NCBI GenBank assembly: GCA_017649745.1
Contig: JAGCGE010000168.1
Coordinates: 1-45,896, forward strand
Source of the DNA: Clostridiales bacterium
GTDB lineage: Bacteria; Bacillota_A; Clostridia; Saccharofermentanales; Saccharofermentanaceae
Direction of reading: 5' to 3'
Length of the DNA stretch: 45,896 bases
The notes below the pieces were generated by a model. That model did no database searches, was not told the DNA's origin, and saw only the letters and a list, made by a program, of their open reading frames with translations. Made by a program: the position numbers and the translations under genes. Shown piece by piece: positions 17,242-24,610 of the stretch (the first letter of the stretch is position 1; the number at the start of each line of letters is the position of its first letter).

Positions 17242-20200
17242 GTGTACGATATCTATATGAAAAATTATGTTGATACTAACGGGGTCTACCAGACCTCTCA
17301 CGAGTTTTTAGTTTATTCTGTTCCGATTGTAACAAATAAGGAACGGGCATTTATTGATCCGACCGTGTCTGTTGAAATGGGCAAAGCTGGATCATTTGAA
17401 TTTTCGATCTCCCCTAAAAATCCATATTATAATAGTTGGAAGCAGATGAAAACTATCCTTAGGGTGGTTTATGATGGAAGTACAATTTTTAGGGGAAGAG
17501 TACTAACCATTAGTAAAAATGACATTACTGGAGTCAAGAAAATTCATTGCGAAGGTGATCTGGCTTACTTGCTGGACAGTCAGCATACTCCGGTAAAGCA
17601 AGAAAAAAGGCCTGTAATTTCAATATTTAATTACCTCGAACAGTTAATTGCCGGTCATAATGATCAGATGCTCATTGATGGTGAACAGGATAAGACATAT
17701 GCTCTTGGAGAAGTTCCCGGCAATTACACTAATGCAACGCCTGAAAGTCAGAGAGTTCATACTGATGCTACCTTGAATTTCGGTAGCGACAGTTGGGAAA
17801 ATACGATGACCGCTCTGGACAACCTTGTCAAGCAGTATGGTGGCTATTTGAGAACCAGGTATGTCAGTGAAGTTCAGATACGAATTGACTGGCTTGACAA
17901 TTGGTTTGATGCTAATCCTAACGGGACGAAACAAACCATTCGAGTTCGAGAAAACCTAATTAATCAGGATAGCAGTTCCGAGGTAAATAATATTTTTACA
18001 GCACTGATTCCTCTTGGCTCGTCCCAGAGCGAAGAAGTGAATATAAAAGGGTACAGAACAGACGTTCATGGGAATAATAATTATATTCTTGTTCCACAGA
18101 TCGTTGGACTGTACTCTGATGCACAGCTGAACATTGGTTATCATACAAAATCTGATTACCAGAATGCAATAAATAATTATGGCGTTATATTTAAAACCCA
18201 AAAGTTTGATAACGCAGACACGCAGGAAAAACTGTTCAACTATGCTACAGATTTCATTAAAGAAAATTATGTCGGAGGTTTAACTGGTTTCACAATTGGA
18301 GCAGTTGATATGCATCATGTCAATGGCTCTGTTGTTAAATATCTGGTTGGTGATCGCATCCCAGTTCAGTATCCTGATCATGATAATCGAACTGGGGAAA
18401 CGCCTCCTTTAATTACCAGAACCGTTACTGCGATTGCTATTAAATATGTCCTTCATAATCCTGAAAAGAATGAGTATAGTTTGGGAATACCTAACAACCT
18501 TATTCAAAGAAAATATGGGACAAATAAAAGCAAGAAAGGCAGTAGTGGTGGAGGAAGCAAGAAACAGCAGGAAGATGAAGATATTCGTAAAGCCATGGAT
18601 AATGACAGAAGCGAAGTTGGGGTACTGGCTTGGAACTATGTCATTAATGAAAAGTATAACAATGCCGAGTACCAGAAGCTTCTTCAGGAAGACCCCAATC
18701 TTCAGTATGCTCCTACTGTTTTAAAGTCTACTAAGACTGTTATCAAGGGCGTTCTTCAAAATGATCCAAGATATAAAGAGACGTTCCAGACTATTATTCT
18801 TGATGGTAATACTGGCGAAGTCGGCTTTATGCAAAATCCAGCCCTTGGTGAGATGGCTAAAGCGACTAAATCGTTGCTTATCAATGGTTTCTCCGGCAAG
18901 ATATCCATTAAAGAACTACTGTCATCTGGCCAGCAGACAACTCCTCAAACGTTGATGGAGATGTATAGTGATCCTCAAAAGTTTCTTAACTTCCAAATCT
19001 GGAAGAAGGGAAAACTAAAAGAGAGTCAACAAGCTACCCTTGCTGCTATGATCAGTGGTGAAGATGGCACTATTGCATCCATCATAAATAAGCTAGGACT
19101 TGATGGATCCGGACTGCAGGCTACCATCATTCAAGACGGTCTTACCTCTATGCTTAAATTCTTTAATCCGTTAACAGCATCGAGCCAAAATCCAGAGCAG
19201 ACTGCTGAAATTGATGGCGGTGAAGGAACAGGTAAAATAGGTAAGACTGTAAACAATGAGTGGCAAGTAAAGCTGAACGATACTGTTACTTATGTTGATC
19301 AAGATGGAAATACACAGACATTGAACGGTTTTGTATCAGCTAAAGATTTTAACATTCCAGAAATAGCTAGTTTTAAGACTAAACTGGTTGTTGTAGATAA
19401 TCTTATTGCCAATCGAGCTACAATTGGTCAGTTAAATGCTCAAAAAGCTCGCATTGATACATTATTTACCGATAAACTAAGTGCCAATGATTTGTATGCC
19501 AGCATTGCTGCACTCGATACGGTCAGCGTAAGAGCACTAACGTCCGCTCGTGGAGGTATTAGTGTATATTCTGTAGGAACTACGATGTTCTCTCAAGGCG
19601 GGGTAGACTGCTACCTGCCGAATGCTTTGAACGCCGTTCAAGTGGTGCCTGTCGGAAATACAGGGCAGTACAAGCTGCAATATAAGAAGTTTTCTACAGA
19701 CGATTGGACGGACGCTGGAACTTTTGATCGAGCCGATGGAAACATTACTGGGGCCTGGTCCGGAGGCGTTTTCACAGTAAAAGACTCTAATAACGTTGAG
19801 CGTCTTTCTACTAAAATATGGGCCCTTTTACCAGATTCTGAGTCTCCAGTTACCGTTACAGGCAAAGTAGTTTCCAGAGATTTTAGGGCAATGTATGGTC
19901 CAGATGACGAACATTTATATTCTATCGGTCGTACATACCCTGTTTCAATGGACGCCAGCGATGTCTATGACAACGGTTGGGGAGCAGTTGGTTTAAATAT
20001 TGATACTGCCAATCATAAAATCACCAAAACCACCTCTGCTACGAAAGAAGTGGCCATAACAGCCGGTCAAGGTGGTATTACCTGGGATTCAACCACCAAG
20101 CGTTTCAAATGTAAAGGCGTCGCTTATGCTGCTGGAACTCAAATTGCTGAGTCCGCAACGGAAAGTCTATCTAATATCATCAAATTGGAGTTTGGCGAAT

Positions 20201-21405
20201 TCTCTGGGAGCGGCTCCAGCAAAAAGCGGTCTGTAACAGTTTATAACGGATCGGATGCCACTAATGTAACCTCTGAAATTACAGACTACGGCGACGGATA
20301 TGGTGCTGGTGATAGTGCTGGAAGAAGTGCTATGGGTGTTGGCGTTGATGGCACTAGTATAAAGGCTATCCAGTCAGCAACCAAGAGCATAGCTATAACA
20401 GCAGGACAAGGCGGTATTACATGGGACAGTGATGCCAAGCGTTTCAAATGTAAAGGCGTCGCTTATGCCGCTGGAACACAGATAGCTGAATCCGGAACAG
20501 AAAGCCAGTCTAATGTTATCAAACTTGAATTTGGAGCTTTTTCAGGAAATGGCTCTAGCAGAAAACGTAGTGTGGCTGTCTATAATGGTTCAAGTGCTAT
20601 GGGTATCTCATCTGATATTACAGACTACGGCGACGGATATGGTGCTGGATATTCTGATGGTACTGGATATGGTAAAGGTTTGATGGGCGTCGGTGTCGAT
20701 GGATCAAACATAAAAGCGGTCCAGTCAGCAACCAAGAGCATAGCCATAACGGCTGGTCAAGGCGGCGTTACCTGGGATTCAGATGCCAAGCGCTTCAAAT
20801 GTAAAGGCGTTGCCTATGCTGCCGGATCCCAGATAGCTGAAGCCGCAAATGCAAGTCAGTCTAATGTTATAAAGATTGATCCTGGTACGCTGACGGGAAC
20901 CAACAACAATTTGAAGAGGACTGTTAAAGTTCAAAACGGGTCCACTGATATTCTAACTCAAGAGATCAATGATTACACAGCAGGTTATGATGCGAACCAC
21001 CATTCTTGGCTGGTCGGAGGTTCTGCTGGCACTCGAGAAGTTATCGATTCCGGACCATATAGGGTAACTTGGAAAAATAAAAACGGCGGAGATGAATATA
21101 CATCCACTTGCTGGGAAGCGCCTGGCTGCTGGCTAGATATTGTTACTTATGATTCCTCTGCTGAAACTTTGGGATTTTCTACAACATTAGCTCTTGTTAA
21201 AACCTGGAGTACAGGTAGACGAGATGTTGTAAAAAAATGGAACACCCCAGCTCAGCCATCGCAACGAACCGTTTCTAATGTCTATACGTTAACAACAACT
21301 GCTGGCGGACCTGGATCTGTTCGAGTGAAGTATTCATTATCTGATGGTTCAAAGGGCTCGAAGCAATCGACTGCTATGAGTCAGGCACAATGGGACAACT
21401 TCTAA
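17242..21405 (+). CDS. Tail-tip / tail endopeptidase-like protein (Tal-type) with C-terminal repeats
   Basis: A 1387-residue protein starting at GTG 17242 after AGAAAGGAGG. Residues 1-420 match the baseplate-hub fold of Tal/gp37-type proteins: SFEFSISPKNPYYNSWKQMK, then KKIHCEGDLAYLLDSQHTPV and a VGDRIPVQY motif near 375. A Gly/Ser/Lys linker sits near 433-443 (GSSGGGSKK). A long helical middle follows. From residue about 935 there are three 113-117-residue repeats, then a distinct C-terminal domain. It forms the tail tip and probably touches the cell surface. No peptidase or lysozyme active site is obvious to me. Confidence 0.75.
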   Translation: MYDIYMKNYVDTNGVYQTSHEFLVYSVPIVTNKERAFIDPTVSVEMGKAGSFEFSISPKNPYYNSWKQMKTILRVVYDGSTIFRGRVLTISKNDITGVKKIHCEGDLAYLLDSQHTPVKQEKRPVISIFNYLEQLIAGHNDQMLIDGEQDKTYALGEVPGNYTNATPESQRVHTDATLNFGSDSWENTMTALDNLVKQYGGYLRTRYVSEVQIRIDWLDNWFDANPNGTKQTIRVRENLINQDSSSEVNNIFTALIPLGSSQSEEVNIKGYRTDVHGNNNYILVPQIVGLYSDAQLNIGYHTKSDYQNAINNYGVIFKTQKFDNADTQEKLFNYATDFIKENYVGGLTGFTIGAVDMHHVNGSVVKYLVGDRIPVQYPDHDNRTGETPPLITRTVTAIAIKYVLHNPEKNEYSLGIPNNLIQRKYGTNKSKKGSSGGGSKKQQEDEDIRKAMDNDRSEVGVLAWNYVINEKYNNAEYQKLLQEDPNLQYAPTVLKSTKTVIKGVLQNDPRYKETFQTIILDGNTGEVGFMQNPALGEMAKATKSLLINGFSGKISIKELLSSGQQTTPQTLMEMYSDPQKFLNFQIWKKGKLKESQQATLAAMISGEDGTIASIINKLGLDGSGLQATIIQDGLTSMLKFFNPLTASSQNPEQTAEIDGGEGTGKIGKTVNNEWQVKLNDTVTYVDQDGNTQTLNGFVSAKDFNIPEIASFKTKLVVVDNLIANRATIGQLNAQKARIDTLFTDKLSANDLYASIAALDTVSVRALTSARGGISVYSVGTTMFSQGGVDCYLPNALNAVQVVPVGNTGQYKLQYKKFSTDDWTDAGTFDRADGNITGAWSGGVFTVKDSNNVERLSTKIWALLPDSESPVTVTGKVVSRDFRAMYGPDDEHLYSIGRTYPVSMDASDVYDNGWGAVGLNIDTANHKITKTTSATKEVAITAGQGGITWDSTTKRFKCKGVAYAAGTQIAESATESLSNIIKLEFGEFSGSGSSKKRSVTVYNGSDATNVTSEITDYGDGYGAGDSAGRSAMGVGVDGTSIKAIQSATKSIAITAGQGGITWDSDAKRFKCKGVAYAAGTQIAESGTESQSNVIKLEFGAFSGNGSSRKRSVAVYNGSSAMGISSDITDYGDGYGAGYSDGTGYGKGLMGVGVDGSNIKAVQSATKSIAITAGQGGVTWDSDAKRFKCKGVAYAAGSQIAEAANASQSNVIKIDPGTLTGTNNNLKRTVKVQNGSTDILTQEINDYTAGYDANHHSWLVGGSAGTREVIDSGPYRVTWKNKNGGDEYTSTCWEAPGCWLDIVTYDSSAETLGFSTTLALVKTWSTGRRDVVKKWNTPAQPSQRTVSNVYTLTTTAGGPGSVRVKYSLSDGSKGSKQSTAMSQAQWDNF
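20029..20930 (+). repeat. Three tandem repeats encoding 113-117-residue tail-tip modules
   Basis: Each unit contains ITAGQGGITWDS or a close variant, then RFKCKGVAYAAG and a VIKLEFG-like strand. The equivalent point (ATAACx at the start of the motif) lies at 20056, 20395 and 20746, giving periods of 339 and 351 bp. Both are multiples of three, so the reading frame is kept. Unit three decays after about 20870. These are likely receptor-facing modules prone to recombination. Confidence 0.85.
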
Positions 21406-21427
21406 TACTTGAAAGGAGACTAAGACA

Positions 21428-21775
21428 ATGGAACAAGGCAAGCAACCCGTACAGTTAACTAAAGAACAGATTATCGGAATGGTGATCAAGAATCTTGGAG
21501 ACATCAACTGTCCCATTTCTTTGTATGACCAGATCTCCGTTCCCATTATCAATGCTATTGAAAATCTGTTCGCTGCTCTTGAACTCTGTGGAGCCGAGAA
21601 CAAGAAAATGCATGAGATCCTTGCTGAAAACGAGGCGTACAAGAGTTTGCTGGAATCTCAGAAAGCGACAACTAAAGCTGCCGATGAAGAGACTTGCAAA
21701 GATCAGCTCACAATGGACCTCGAGGAAGTAGAAGAAGCGGAGGAAGTAGAGGAGGAAAATCAAAATGGAACCTAA
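21428..21775 (+). CDS. Hypothetical acidic protein downstream of the tail tip
   Basis: A 115-residue protein with GAAAGGAG upstream. The first 75 residues are helical (KEQIIGMVIKNLGDINCPIS, FAALELCGAENKKMHEIL); the tail is glutamate-rich (DLEEVEEAEEVEEE). I do not recognise the family. The tight spacing after the tail-tip gene and the 11-nt overlap with the next gene suggest a virion or assembly role. Confidence 0.6.
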   Translation: MEQGKQPVQLTKEQIIGMVIKNLGDINCPISLYDQISVPIINAIENLFAALELCGAENKKMHEILAENEAYKSLLESQKATTKAADEETCKDQLTMDLEEVEEAEEVEEENQNGT

Positions 21776-22073
21776 TCAGATACCTTCTCAATATCTTCCG
21801 CCCCCTTTTACTCCAACAATCGAGTTCAAAGATGAAACGGTTCTTAATGCTCGGGGTGGATACAACGATATAGACGACGATCTGTGGATTTGGACGGATG
21901 ACCCTCTGGATTTTGTTGATGCAGTGAGCATCTTTGCCAACGCAGAGAAGACCGATAAAATCGTTATTCATCATTCTGAGATAGAAGAACAGACAATGGA
22001 GCATTATACGAGATTGATGGATGTAAGAGAAGGAGTTAATGGAACTAAAACGATCCGGTTAAAGAAGAGGTGA
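21765..22073 (+). CDS. Hypothetical protein
   Basis: A 102-residue protein starting within the previous gene, with GGAGG 10 nt upstream. It has a Pro-rich N-terminus (QYLPPPFTP), an acidic-aromatic middle (DIDDDLWIWTDDPLDFVDAV) and a basic end. The family is not recognised. It overlaps the sequence before the endolysin start, so the two are probably translated together. Confidence 0.6.
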   Translation: MEPNQIPSQYLPPPFTPTIEFKDETVLNARGGYNDIDDDLWIWTDDPLDFVDAVSIFANAEKTDKIVIHHSEIEEQTMEHYTRLMDVREGVNGTKTIRLKKR

Positions 22074-22078
22074 CAGTT

Positions 22079-22975
22079 ATGATTTCTGCCGCTGCTCTGA
22101 TTGAGAAATTTAGATACGCATTAAACAATAAATGGGGCTATATATGGGGAAAAGCCGGTGAGAAATGGACCGAATCCAAACAGAATGCATTGGTTAAATG
22201 GTTTGTTGATACCTTCGGTGCATTATGGAAAGATAACAAAAAAGCTAAGGAACATGATAAATATCGTGGAGCCCTGAATGGTGCTAAGTGGATTGGCCGT
22301 GTTGTAGCAGACTGCAGCGGCCTTTTCTCTTGGGCTTTTAAACAGCTCGGAGGATATATGTACCACGGCAGTAATACCATGTGGGACAAGTATTGTACCA
22401 GCAAAGGAACGCTTACCAAAAATGGTAGGACAGACGGCCAGCCTTTAAAACCAGCGACTGCTGTATTTACTGGTAATGAGTCTAACAAAGGCCATGTTGG
22501 TTTGTATGTTGGTAACGATACAGTTATAGAAGCTGCCGGTACTAATTCAGGTGTCATTACAACAACAATCACTGGCGGAAAATGGACATACTGGGGAGAA
22601 CTAAAAGGAGTTGATTATGGTGAAGAAGATATGACAAATATGCCAGTCGTCGAACCTTTCAAGCCGACTTTGAAACGAGGTAATAAGGGTAATTATGTTA
22701 AAGAATTGCAAACTGCTCTTAGTAATCGCGGATATGACCTTGGCTCTTATGGTATCGATGGTGACTTTGGTAAGGCAACTGAGGCCGCCGTGAAAGCCTT
22801 CCAGAAAGATAACGGCTTAACGGCTGACGGTATAGTTGGCGAGAAAACATGGGAAGCCCTCAAAACGGCTCCAAATAAACCGGAAACTTACACTGCTCAT
22901 CTTCCTTCATTGAGAAAAGACGAAGCAAATGCTCTTGCCGCAGCTTATCCTGGGGCATGGGTAACTAAGGACTAA
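22079..22975 (+). CDS. Endolysin: NlpC/P60-type peptidase with peptidoglycan-binding domain
   Basis: A 298-residue lysin. The catalytic domain shows VVADCSGLFSWAF with nucleophile Cys79 and NKGHVGLYVGND with His139, the NlpC/P60 cysteine-peptidase layout. Residues about 200-268 form a PG_binding_1 domain (LKRGNKGNYVKELQTALSNR, then AVKAFQKDNGLTADGIVGEK). A short C-terminal segment ends ANALAAAYPGAWVTKD. ATG 22079 follows AAGAGGTG by 7 nt; the GTG at 22070 is less likely. It would cut stem-peptide bonds in the host wall at lysis, with the holin gene about 0.8 kb downstream. Confidence 0.9.
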   Translation: MISAAALIEKFRYALNNKWGYIWGKAGEKWTESKQNALVKWFVDTFGALWKDNKKAKEHDKYRGALNGAKWIGRVVADCSGLFSWAFKQLGGYMYHGSNTMWDKYCTSKGTLTKNGRTDGQPLKPATAVFTGNESNKGHVGLYVGNDTVIEAAGTNSGVITTTITGGKWTYWGELKGVDYGEEDMTNMPVVEPFKPTLKRGNKGNYVKELQTALSNRGYDLGSYGIDGDFGKATEAAVKAFQKDNGLTADGIVGEKTWEALKTAPNKPETYTAHLPSLRKDEANALAAAYPGAWVTKD

Positions 22976-22988
22976 GGAGGTAAAATTC

Positions 22989-23261
22989 ATGCCTATCAAA
23001 CGTAAATTTCAACCTATTGTTCTGAATATGGCTGGCGCTATTGTTACGGATTGCCAGAAACTGCTGGTAAAAGCTGGCAGTACGATCAAGGTTAATGGTG
23101 AGTTCACCATTGGTATGTTCAGCGCCGTTAAAGCCTTCCAGAAAAAGAATGGTCTGCCTGTTACCGGTAAAGTTGATGAGAAGACTATGAAAGCTCTGAT
23201 GGTCTATGCCAAGCCTCAGAGGGTAAAGAAAAGCCCGGCCAAAAAGACCGGAAAGAAATAA
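22989..23261 (+). CDS. Small stand-alone peptidoglycan-binding-like protein
   Basis: A 90-residue protein with AAGGAGG. Residues about 17-72 read as a PG_binding_1 repeat (TDCQKLLVKAGSTIKVNG, then AVKAFQKKNGLPVTGKVDEK), and the end is very basic (KPQRVKKSPAKKTGKK). It lacks any catalytic domain. It resembles the endolysin's binding domain, so it may be a duplicated cell-wall-targeting module that assists lysis or decorates the virion. Codon bias is CTG-rich like the abundant virion proteins, which favours a high-copy product. Confidence 0.7.
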   Translation: MPIKRKFQPIVLNMAGAIVTDCQKLLVKAGSTIKVNGEFTIGMFSAVKAFQKKNGLPVTGKVDEKTMKALMVYAKPQRVKKSPAKKTGKK

Positions 23262-23274
23262 ATCAAAATGGAAG
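23261..23274 (+). repeat. Dispersed 14-mer, copy A
   Basis: Exact AATCAAAATGGAAG overlapping the stop codon of the small peptidoglycan-binding gene. Identical copies occur at 34098 and 36408 and a 13-base copy at 24579; all four lie in non-coding or gene-end sequence. Confidence 0.6.
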
Positions 23275-23294
23275 TTTAAGGAGGCGGGATCAGT

Positions 23295-23744
23295 ATGTAC
23301 ACGTATAGCGGGTCACATTCTATTACGTTCATAAATTCTTCCGGAACGGAAAGAAACACCTGGACGCACTGGCATCTGATCCCAACTCAAAAACCAGTAG
23401 TTCCCATGCCTGAATTTGATAACAATTACATTGAAATTCCTGGCTCTAATGGTTCTCTTGACCTTAGTGATTATCTTACGGGAGGTCCTGTATATAGAGA
23501 CAGATCCGGTTCGTTTGAGTTCTATCTTGTAGATTCAAATATCGATACGGCTATCAATACAATTGCTCAATTCATTCATGGCAAGAAACTGAAATTTGTT
23601 TTATCCGACGACCCTAATTTCTACTATGAAGGTCGAATGGCTCTTAGCGATAAAAGATCTGATGCTGGTTATCCCAGAGTTACGATTTCTTATCGAGTTG
23701 GCCCATATAAGATAAACAGAACTTCTGGAACCCCGCAATTTTAA
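23295..23744 (+). CDS. Distal tail (Dit)-like protein at an unusual position
   Basis: A 149-residue protein with RNTWTHWHLIPTQKPVVPMP followed by NNYIEIPGSNGSLDLSDYLT and VYRDRSGSFEFYLVD, the pattern of the Dit N-terminal tail-ring domain. It ends soon after the ring domain, so it lacks the large carbohydrate-binding insertions of many Dit proteins. Dit normally sits between the tape measure and the tail-tip protein; here it lies between lysis genes, 1.9 kb after the tail tip. AAGGAGG precedes the start. Confidence 0.7.
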   Translation: MYTYSGSHSITFINSSGTERNTWTHWHLIPTQKPVVPMPEFDNNYIEIPGSNGSLDLSDYLTGGPVYRDRSGSFEFYLVDSNIDTAINTIAQFIHGKKLKFVLSDDPNFYYEGRMALSDKRSDAGYPRVTISYRVGPYKINRTSGTPQF

Positions 23745-23761
23745 TTTAGGAGGAAGCAGAA

Positions 23762-24034
23762 ATGAAATTGAATTGGAAAGTCCGGTTTAAGAATAAGGTA
23801 TGGCTGGCAAGTTTTATCAGCCTGATCGTTGGTTTTGTTTACAGCCTTCTGGCTATGTTTGACGTTTATCCGGCAATCACTCAGAATCTGGTTCTGCAAC
23901 TGGCAAATCAGGTTCTGACGTTCCTTGGTCTTATTGGCGTTATCGTCGACCCGACCACTGCTGGAATCGAGGACAGTAATCGTGCTATGACATATATTGA
24001 ACCCTGGAAAGATGAAGTTGATGAGGAGGCATAA
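23762..24034 (+). CDS. Holin, phi-LC3-like
   Basis: A 90-residue protein with a basic N-terminus (MKLNWKVRFKNKVWLAS), two apolar spans (FISLIVGFVYSLLAMF and VLTFLGLIGVIVDPTT) and an acidic tail (PWKDEVDEEA). The N-terminal WKVRFKNKVWLAS and the VDPTTAG between helix two and the tail are hallmarks of phi-LC3-type holins. It permeabilises the membrane at lysis, releasing the NlpC/P60 endolysin. TAGGAGG precedes the start. Confidence 0.9.
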   Translation: MKLNWKVRFKNKVWLASFISLIVGFVYSLLAMFDVYPAITQNLVLQLANQVLTFLGLIGVIVDPTTAGIEDSNRAMTYIEPWKDEVDEEA

Positions 24035-24036
24035 TT

Positions 24037-24369
24037 ATGCAGCTTTGGGACTTCATTGCCAAGTATTGGATTGAGTTTGGTTTTGGCGCTGTACTCACAA
24101 TTCTCGGCGCCCTTTATCGGAAAATGTCAAAGCAGATCCGGGAAGATCGTGAAAAACAGAAAGCCATTGAAGACGGGATGCGCGCTCTTCTGCGTAATGA
24201 GATAATTACAGCTTACAACCAGTACGTGGTTGATAAGAAATATTGTCCGGTATATGGCAAGGAGAACGTTAATGCCATGTATGACGCCTATCATCGTTTA
24301 GGCGGGAACGGAACCATTACACAGCTGAAGCAACAGATTGACGATCTTCCAACCGTTAAACCAGGTTAA
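24037..24369 (+). CDS. Holin-adjacent single-pass membrane protein
   Basis: A 110-residue protein with one N-terminal apolar helix (FGFGAVLTILGALY), a charged coiled-coil (RKMSKQIREDREKQKAIEDG) and a C-terminal domain containing YCPVYGKENVNAMYDAYHRL and GGNGTITQL. This family is regularly found next to holins in Firmicutes phages; its function is unproven and could be an antiholin, a second holin or a virion component. It starts 3 nt after the holin stop, so the two are translated together. Confidence 0.7.
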   Translation: MQLWDFIAKYWIEFGFGAVLTILGALYRKMSKQIREDREKQKAIEDGMRALLRNEIITAYNQYVVDKKYCPVYGKENVNAMYDAYHRLGGNGTITQLKQQIDDLPTVKPG

Positions 24370-24380
24370 CACACTTTCAG

Positions 24381-24404
24381 CCGCCCTACTTTGGGGCGGT
24401 TTTA
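24381..24404 (+). terminator. Intrinsic terminator after the lysis cassette
   Basis: CCGCCC (24381-24386) pairs with GGGCGG (24394-24399) around a 7-nt loop, followed by TTTTA. It separates the lysis genes from the tRNA-like element that starts at 24406. Confidence 0.75.
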
Positions 24405-24405
24405 T

Positions 24406-24573
24406 GCCGATCTACGCCATAAATGGTAGTGCGGCATATTGTTTGAGCTAGACACACCCTCTTTGTGCTTTTCATGGGATGATGCCTCCTTTCTATGATA
24501 AATATGGGCTATCGGTTTGCCTCAACCTTAGTTTGGACAATATGCGATCCGAGTTCGAATCTCGGGGTCGGCA
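24406..24573 (+). tRNA. Interrupted tRNA-like element with about 95-nt insertion in the anticodon loop
   Basis: The 5' end GCCGATC (24406-24412) pairs with GGTCGGC (24566-24572; one G-U). It is followed by TA and a D-arm, CGC / loop with ATGGTAGT / GCG (24415-24433). At the 3' end, CCGAG-TTCGAAT-CTCGG (24549-24565) is a canonical T-arm abutting the acceptor, with discriminator A 24573. Between them GCATATTG (24434-24441) pairs with CAATATGC (24538-24545), an extended anticodon stem enclosing about 95 nt. Removing 24444-24538 would leave the loop TTGTTAA, a GTT (Asn) anticodon, but base 26 and the variable loop would then be short. The boundaries are therefore tentative. CCA is not encoded. 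Confidence 0.6.
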
Positions 24574-24578
24574 ATAAA

Positions 24579-24591
24579 AATCAAAATGGAA
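24579..24591 (+). repeat. Dispersed 14-mer, copy B (13 of 14)
   Basis: AATCAAAATGGAA, 5 nt after the interrupted tRNA. It matches the first 13 bases of the exact copies at 23261, 34098 and 36408. Confidence 0.55.
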
Positions 24592-24610
24592 TAAGGAAGT
24601 GACCACAATT

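Noticed and set aside
24386..24475. Minus-strand 29-residue frame with a perfect GAAAGGAGG 9 nt upstream (24493-24485)
   Set aside because: It runs antisense through the terminator and the tRNA 5' half, is the only minus-strand gene candidate, and has no protein-like features. The match is probably chance within the tRNA insert, though transcription from this strand would revive it.
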